From positions 1 to 64,000 of the forward strand of contig JAAYOB010000017.1 of assembly GCA_012520575.1 (NCBI GenBank): a DNA stretch of 64,000 nucleotides. Direction: 5' to 3'. The stretch is from Candidatus Stramentimicrobium fermentans (GTDB lineage: Bacteria; Atribacterota; Phoenicimicrobiia; Phoenicimicrobiales; Stramentimicrobiaceae). A program made the position numbers and the translations under genes. Shown in pieces: positions 61,320 through 64,000 of this stretch (position 1 is the stretch's first letter; each line of letters begins with the position of its first letter). The notes under the pieces were generated by a model that was not told the DNA's origin, searched no databases, and saw only the letters and a program-made list of their open reading frames with translations.

Positions 61320-61627
61320 AAGGAACTGCCTAAATTTAATTGCCAATTTTTAACAGTTTGAACAATTCTTTGACCAACAAATGGCTCTCTTTTTATTTTA
61401 GCACAAAAATAATTCTTTTTCTATAAGGCTGCCTTACGCTTTATGATATGTTGTTAAAAAATCCGCCTTCAGAGTAATATAAATAAAGTCATAGAAAAAA
61501 TATTCCATTTATTTTATATTATATTATGAATAAAAAAACAATTTTTTTGTATAATTAGATTTGTTATTATCATTAAAATTGTGCAAAATAGACAGACATA
61601 CAGACACAGAAATGGGAGTCCTCAAGA

Positions 61628-63406
61628 TTGTTTAAAATATTAAAAAAGTTAAAACCCTATCGGTTATCGATTGTCGGGGTAGTATTTTTTGTTTTTTTAC
61701 AGGCTATTTCGGAGTTATTCTTGCCTACTCTGATGTCCAATATTGTAGATACGGGGGTAGTACAAGGAGATATAGGCTATATTCTGCGAATCGGGGGCAT
61801 AATGCTGCTCATTACCCTTATAGCCATGTTCGGTTCTGTTATCGGTAGTTTTTTATCTTCCCGGGTGGCTATAGGATTTGCCAGAGACTTAAGGGCACAG
61901 GTTTTTAGGAAAGTGGAAAGTTTTTCCTTGGAAGAATTCAGTGAGATTGGGGCTGCCTCTTTAATTGTAAGAACAACTAACGATGTTACTCAGATTCAGC
62001 AGTTAACAGTCGTTTTATTGAGGATGTTTTTACGAGCCCCCATGCTCTTTATCGGGGGTATTGTTATGGCTATCACCAAGAATATCGAATTGGCTATGCT
62101 GTTGGTGGCAATTTTGCCTATCCTGGTGATTATTGTCTTTTTTGTGGCCAAGAAGAGTACGGCACTCTTTCAGGCGATGCAAAAGAGAATAGATAGACTG
62201 AATATGATATTTCGGGACTATCTTACCGGTATCAGGGTTATAAGAGCCTTTAACAGGGAGAATTATGAACAGCAGAGATTCGATAAGAGTAACTTAGAGT
62301 TAACCGATACCTCTAAAAGAGTTAACGCACTTCTGGCTCTCTTGATGCCGCTTATGGTTCTGATTCTCAATCTGACTATTGTAGCTATAGTTTGGCTGGG
62401 GAGTATCAGAGTGGAGCATAGGGGTATGCAGGTAGGAGACCTGATGGCCTTCGTGCAATATGCCTCACAAATCATGTTCTCCTTAATTATGTTTTCCATG
62501 ATGTTCATGATGATTCCCAGAGCCTCCGTCTCGGCGGTCAGAATTAATGAGGTTTTAGATATTGAGCCGAATATTGAGGACCCGGCCATATCATTGCTAC
62601 AAACTCTATTAGAAAAGGATAAAGAAAAACAACTTCCGGATGCACCGGATAAAAAAAGAACCGGTTATTTAAAGTTTGACAAGGTAAGCTTCTGTTACCA
62701 AAATGCTGCAGAACAAGTTCTGAAAGACATCTCCTTCCAAGCCAATCCCGGTGAGACTACTGCTATTATCGGAAGCACCGGCTCAGGGAAATCAACTTTA
62801 ATCAATCTCATTCCCAGATTTTATGATGTTTCAAAGGGTAGTATTTCCATTAATGGTGTGGATATCAGAAATATTTCTCAGGAAGAACTACGCAATATGA
62901 TTGGTTTAGTCCCGCAAAAGGCCATCCTTTTTACCGGAACTATTGCGGAAAATATCAGTTTTGGTAATAATACCTTGAATATAGATGAAATTAAGAGGGC
63001 GGCAAAGATAGCACAGGCGGCGAGATTTATTGAGAGGATGCCTAATGGGTATAATTCTTTGATTGCCCAAGGCGGCACTAATCTGTCGGGAGGAGAAAAG
63101 CAGCGTATGTCCATTGCCCGGGCCATTGCCCGGCATCCTGATATCTTTATCTTTGACGATAGCTTCTCTGCGCTTGATTTTAAGACCGAAGCCGGACTGA
63201 GGGAAGCTTTAAAGGATGAGATAAAAGATAAGACAGTATTAATAGTTGCCCAAAGGGTAACCACAGTAATGGGGGCAGATCAGATTATTGTTTTGGATAA
63301 AGGTGAAATTGTAGGTATTGGAAAACACCATGAACTGATTAAGACTAGTCCGGTATATAAGGAAATCGTAGTTTCACAACTGGCAGAAGAGGGTTTACAT
63401 GAATAA
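61628..63406 (+). CDS. ABC exporter half-transporter with degenerate ATPase site
   Basis: 592 aa, TTG start. Six-helix exporter domain (1-310), then an ATPase: Walker A GSTGSGKST (about 388), Q-loop LVPQKAILFTGTI, signature LSGGEKQRMSIARAI, Walker B IFIFDDSFSALD where the catalytic Glu is Asp, and switch His replaced in IVAQRVTTV by Gln. Loss of both residues marks the degenerate-site subunit of heterodimeric exporters (LmrCD, BmrCD, TM287/288). Overlaps the next subunit by 8 nt. TATAAT at 61550-61555 is a possible promoter. Substrate unknown: drugs, lipids or peptides. Confidence 0.9.
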   Translation: MFKILKKLKPYRLSIVGVVFFVFLQAISELFLPTLMSNIVDTGVVQGDIGYILRIGGIMLLITLIAMFGSVIGSFLSSRVAIGFARDLRAQVFRKVESFSLEEFSEIGAASLIVRTTNDVTQIQQLTVVLLRMFLRAPMLFIGGIVMAITKNIELAMLLVAILPILVIIVFFVAKKSTALFQAMQKRIDRLNMIFRDYLTGIRVIRAFNRENYEQQRFDKSNLELTDTSKRVNALLALLMPLMVLILNLTIVAIVWLGSIRVEHRGMQVGDLMAFVQYASQIMFSLIMFSMMFMMIPRASVSAVRINEVLDIEPNIEDPAISLLQTLLEKDKEKQLPDAPDKKRTGYLKFDKVSFCYQNAAEQVLKDISFQANPGETTAIIGSTGSGKSTLINLIPRFYDVSKGSISINGVDIRNISQEELRNMIGLVPQKAILFTGTIAENISFGNNTLNIDEIKRAAKIAQAARFIERMPNGYNSLIAQGGTNLSGGEKQRMSIARAIARHPDIFIFDDSFSALDFKTEAGLREALKDEIKDKTVLIVAQRVTTVMGADQIIVLDKGEIVGIGKHHELIKTSPVYKEIVVSQLAEEGLHE

Positions 63407-64000
63407 AAAAGAAGACAGACCAACCATACAGATGGGAGGATTTGGCAGAGGACCGGGCAGTCGTCGTGGTTTAACGACCTTAGTAGAAAAACCGAAGGAT
63501 TTTAAAGGGAGCCTATGGCGGCTGATTGCTTATTTAAAACCACATTGGGTTAAGATTATATTTACCTTCTTAGCAGCTATTACCGGTTCTATCTTTGTTA
63601 TTATAAGTCCCAAGGTAATGGGTCTTGCTACCACTAAATTATTTGAGGGCTATCTTTTAAAAATAAGGCAGGTTCCGGGGGCAGCTATCGATTTTGACTA
63701 TATCTTTAATATTATTGCTATTTTGATCGGGTTATATATCTTCAATGCATTATTTGCCTATCTGCAGAATTATATTATGGTCGGAGTTACCCAGCAAATC
63801 GTCTACGAGCTGCGCAAAGGTATCAGTGCTAAACTGATCAGATTGCCTCTCAGTTATTTTGATGGCAGAACACATGGGGAAATTATGAGCCGTGTGACCA
63901 ATGATATAGATACCGTGAGTAATACCTTGCAGCAGAGCATTACCCAATTTATTACTGCTGTAGTAACTTTAACGGGCACTATGATCATGATGCTGACCAT
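63399..64000 (+). CDS. ABC exporter half-transporter, partner subunit, truncated by window
   Basis: ATG at 63399 overlaps the previous stop; the frame is open to the window end (about 200 aa seen). A glycine/arginine-rich start (MGGFGRGPGSRRGL) precedes an exporter membrane domain: LWRLIAYLKPHW, LPLSYFDGRTHGEIMSRVTNDID (key: YFDGRTHGEIMSRVTND, the first coupling region) and the next helix. Such extended N-termini typify the catalytically competent partner in heterodimeric exporters; its ATPase domain lies beyond the window. Confidence 0.87.
   Translation, partial: MNKKEDRPTIQMGGFGRGPGSRRGLTTLVEKPKDFKGSLWRLIAYLKPHWVKIIFTFLAAITGSIFVIISPKVMGLATTKLFEGYLLKIRQVPGAAIDFDYIFNIIAILIGLYIFNALFAYLQNYIMVGVTQQIVYELRKGISAKLIRLPLSYFDGRTHGEIMSRVTNDIDTVSNTLQQSITQFITAVVTLTGTMIMMLT

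Noticed and set aside
1-64000. CRISPR arrays, tRNA or rRNA genes, riboswitches
   Set aside because: No regularly spaced repeats, no tRNA arms with CCA-type ends and no recognised aptamer core were seen on reading both strands. A covariance-model scan would be needed to exclude small RNAs.

Overview
The window is 64 kb of low-GC (roughly 37% by eye) bacterial chromosome, dense in catabolic operons. All five extracytoplasmic binding proteins have Sec-type signal peptides ending in an AXA-like site, and none has a lipobox cysteine. This suggests a diderm with a periplasm rather than a Gram-positive. Ptb/Buk, a PPi-type phosphofructokinase, a LarA-like racemase, a TRAP system, a tripartite tricarboxylate transporter (TTT) and several ABC importers fit a fermentative anaerobe. 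Atribacterota or a similar deep-branching diderm is my best guess. No rRNA, tRNA or CRISPR was seen, so taxonomy is inference only.

Layout. 1-6.2 kb: tail of a secernin/C69-like peptidase, then a complete livKHMGF branched-chain amino acid importer. 6.3-10.4 kb: a PepT-like M20 peptidase and a DUF1538 membrane protein carrying three PII-like domains. 10.7-28.2 kb: an IclR-headed, single-strand catabolic cluster. It holds KDPG aldolase fused to a VOC-like domain, KDG kinase, an HpaI-type aldolase, RidA, a ribose-type ABC importer whose genes are scattered through the cluster, an AllA-like cupin, a zinc dehydrogenase, an SMP-30 lactonase, a fucose/arabinose isomerase-like protein, two SelA-like PLP enzymes flanking a phosphofructokinase, a class V aminotransferase and a hydroxyacid dehydrogenase. 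It lacks an Edd/IlvD-type dehydratase. SelA-like ammonia-lyases plus RidA could supply the 2-keto-3-deoxy acid from an amino-sugar acid.

29.2-39.6 kb: a second catabolic operon. It encodes an SDR, E1 alpha and beta of a 2-oxoacid dehydrogenase, a stand-alone lipoyl protein, an E2 catalytic domain without lipoyl or subunit-binding domains, a glycerate-2-kinase-like protein with altered loops, an enolase paralogue lacking canonical catalytic residues, another SDR, butyrate kinase, phosphate butyryltransferase and a DeoR regulator. It reads like a copy of lower glycolysis re-tuned for another dihydroxy acid, ending in substrate-level phosphorylation. 39.7-46 kb: TRAP (dctPQM) and TTT (tctCBA) carboxylate transporters. 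46.5-50.6 kb: a second divergent enolase paralogue, a mandelate-racemase-type dehydratase and a LarA-like racemase.

50.9-51.4 kb: a decayed IS200-type element. 51.5-56.6 kb: a small accessory island (zinc-ribbon membrane protein; a DGQHR protein, an ARPP-1 protein and a vWA protein behind a consensus promoter; a PEGA-repeat protein). 56.6-61.3 kb, minus strand: a Gfo/Idh/MocA oxidoreductase followed by a xylose-type ABC importer. 61.6-64 kb: a heterodimeric ABC exporter whose second subunit runs off the window.

A pattern recurs across the window. Every binding-protein gene is followed, before its membrane partners, by a long perfect or near-perfect hairpin. Three of the five also carry an extended Shine-Dalgarno sequence 60-110 nt upstream of the start codon, where it cannot serve the gene directly, and a fourth has a one-mismatch version. 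This looks like a shared way of stabilising binding-protein mRNA.
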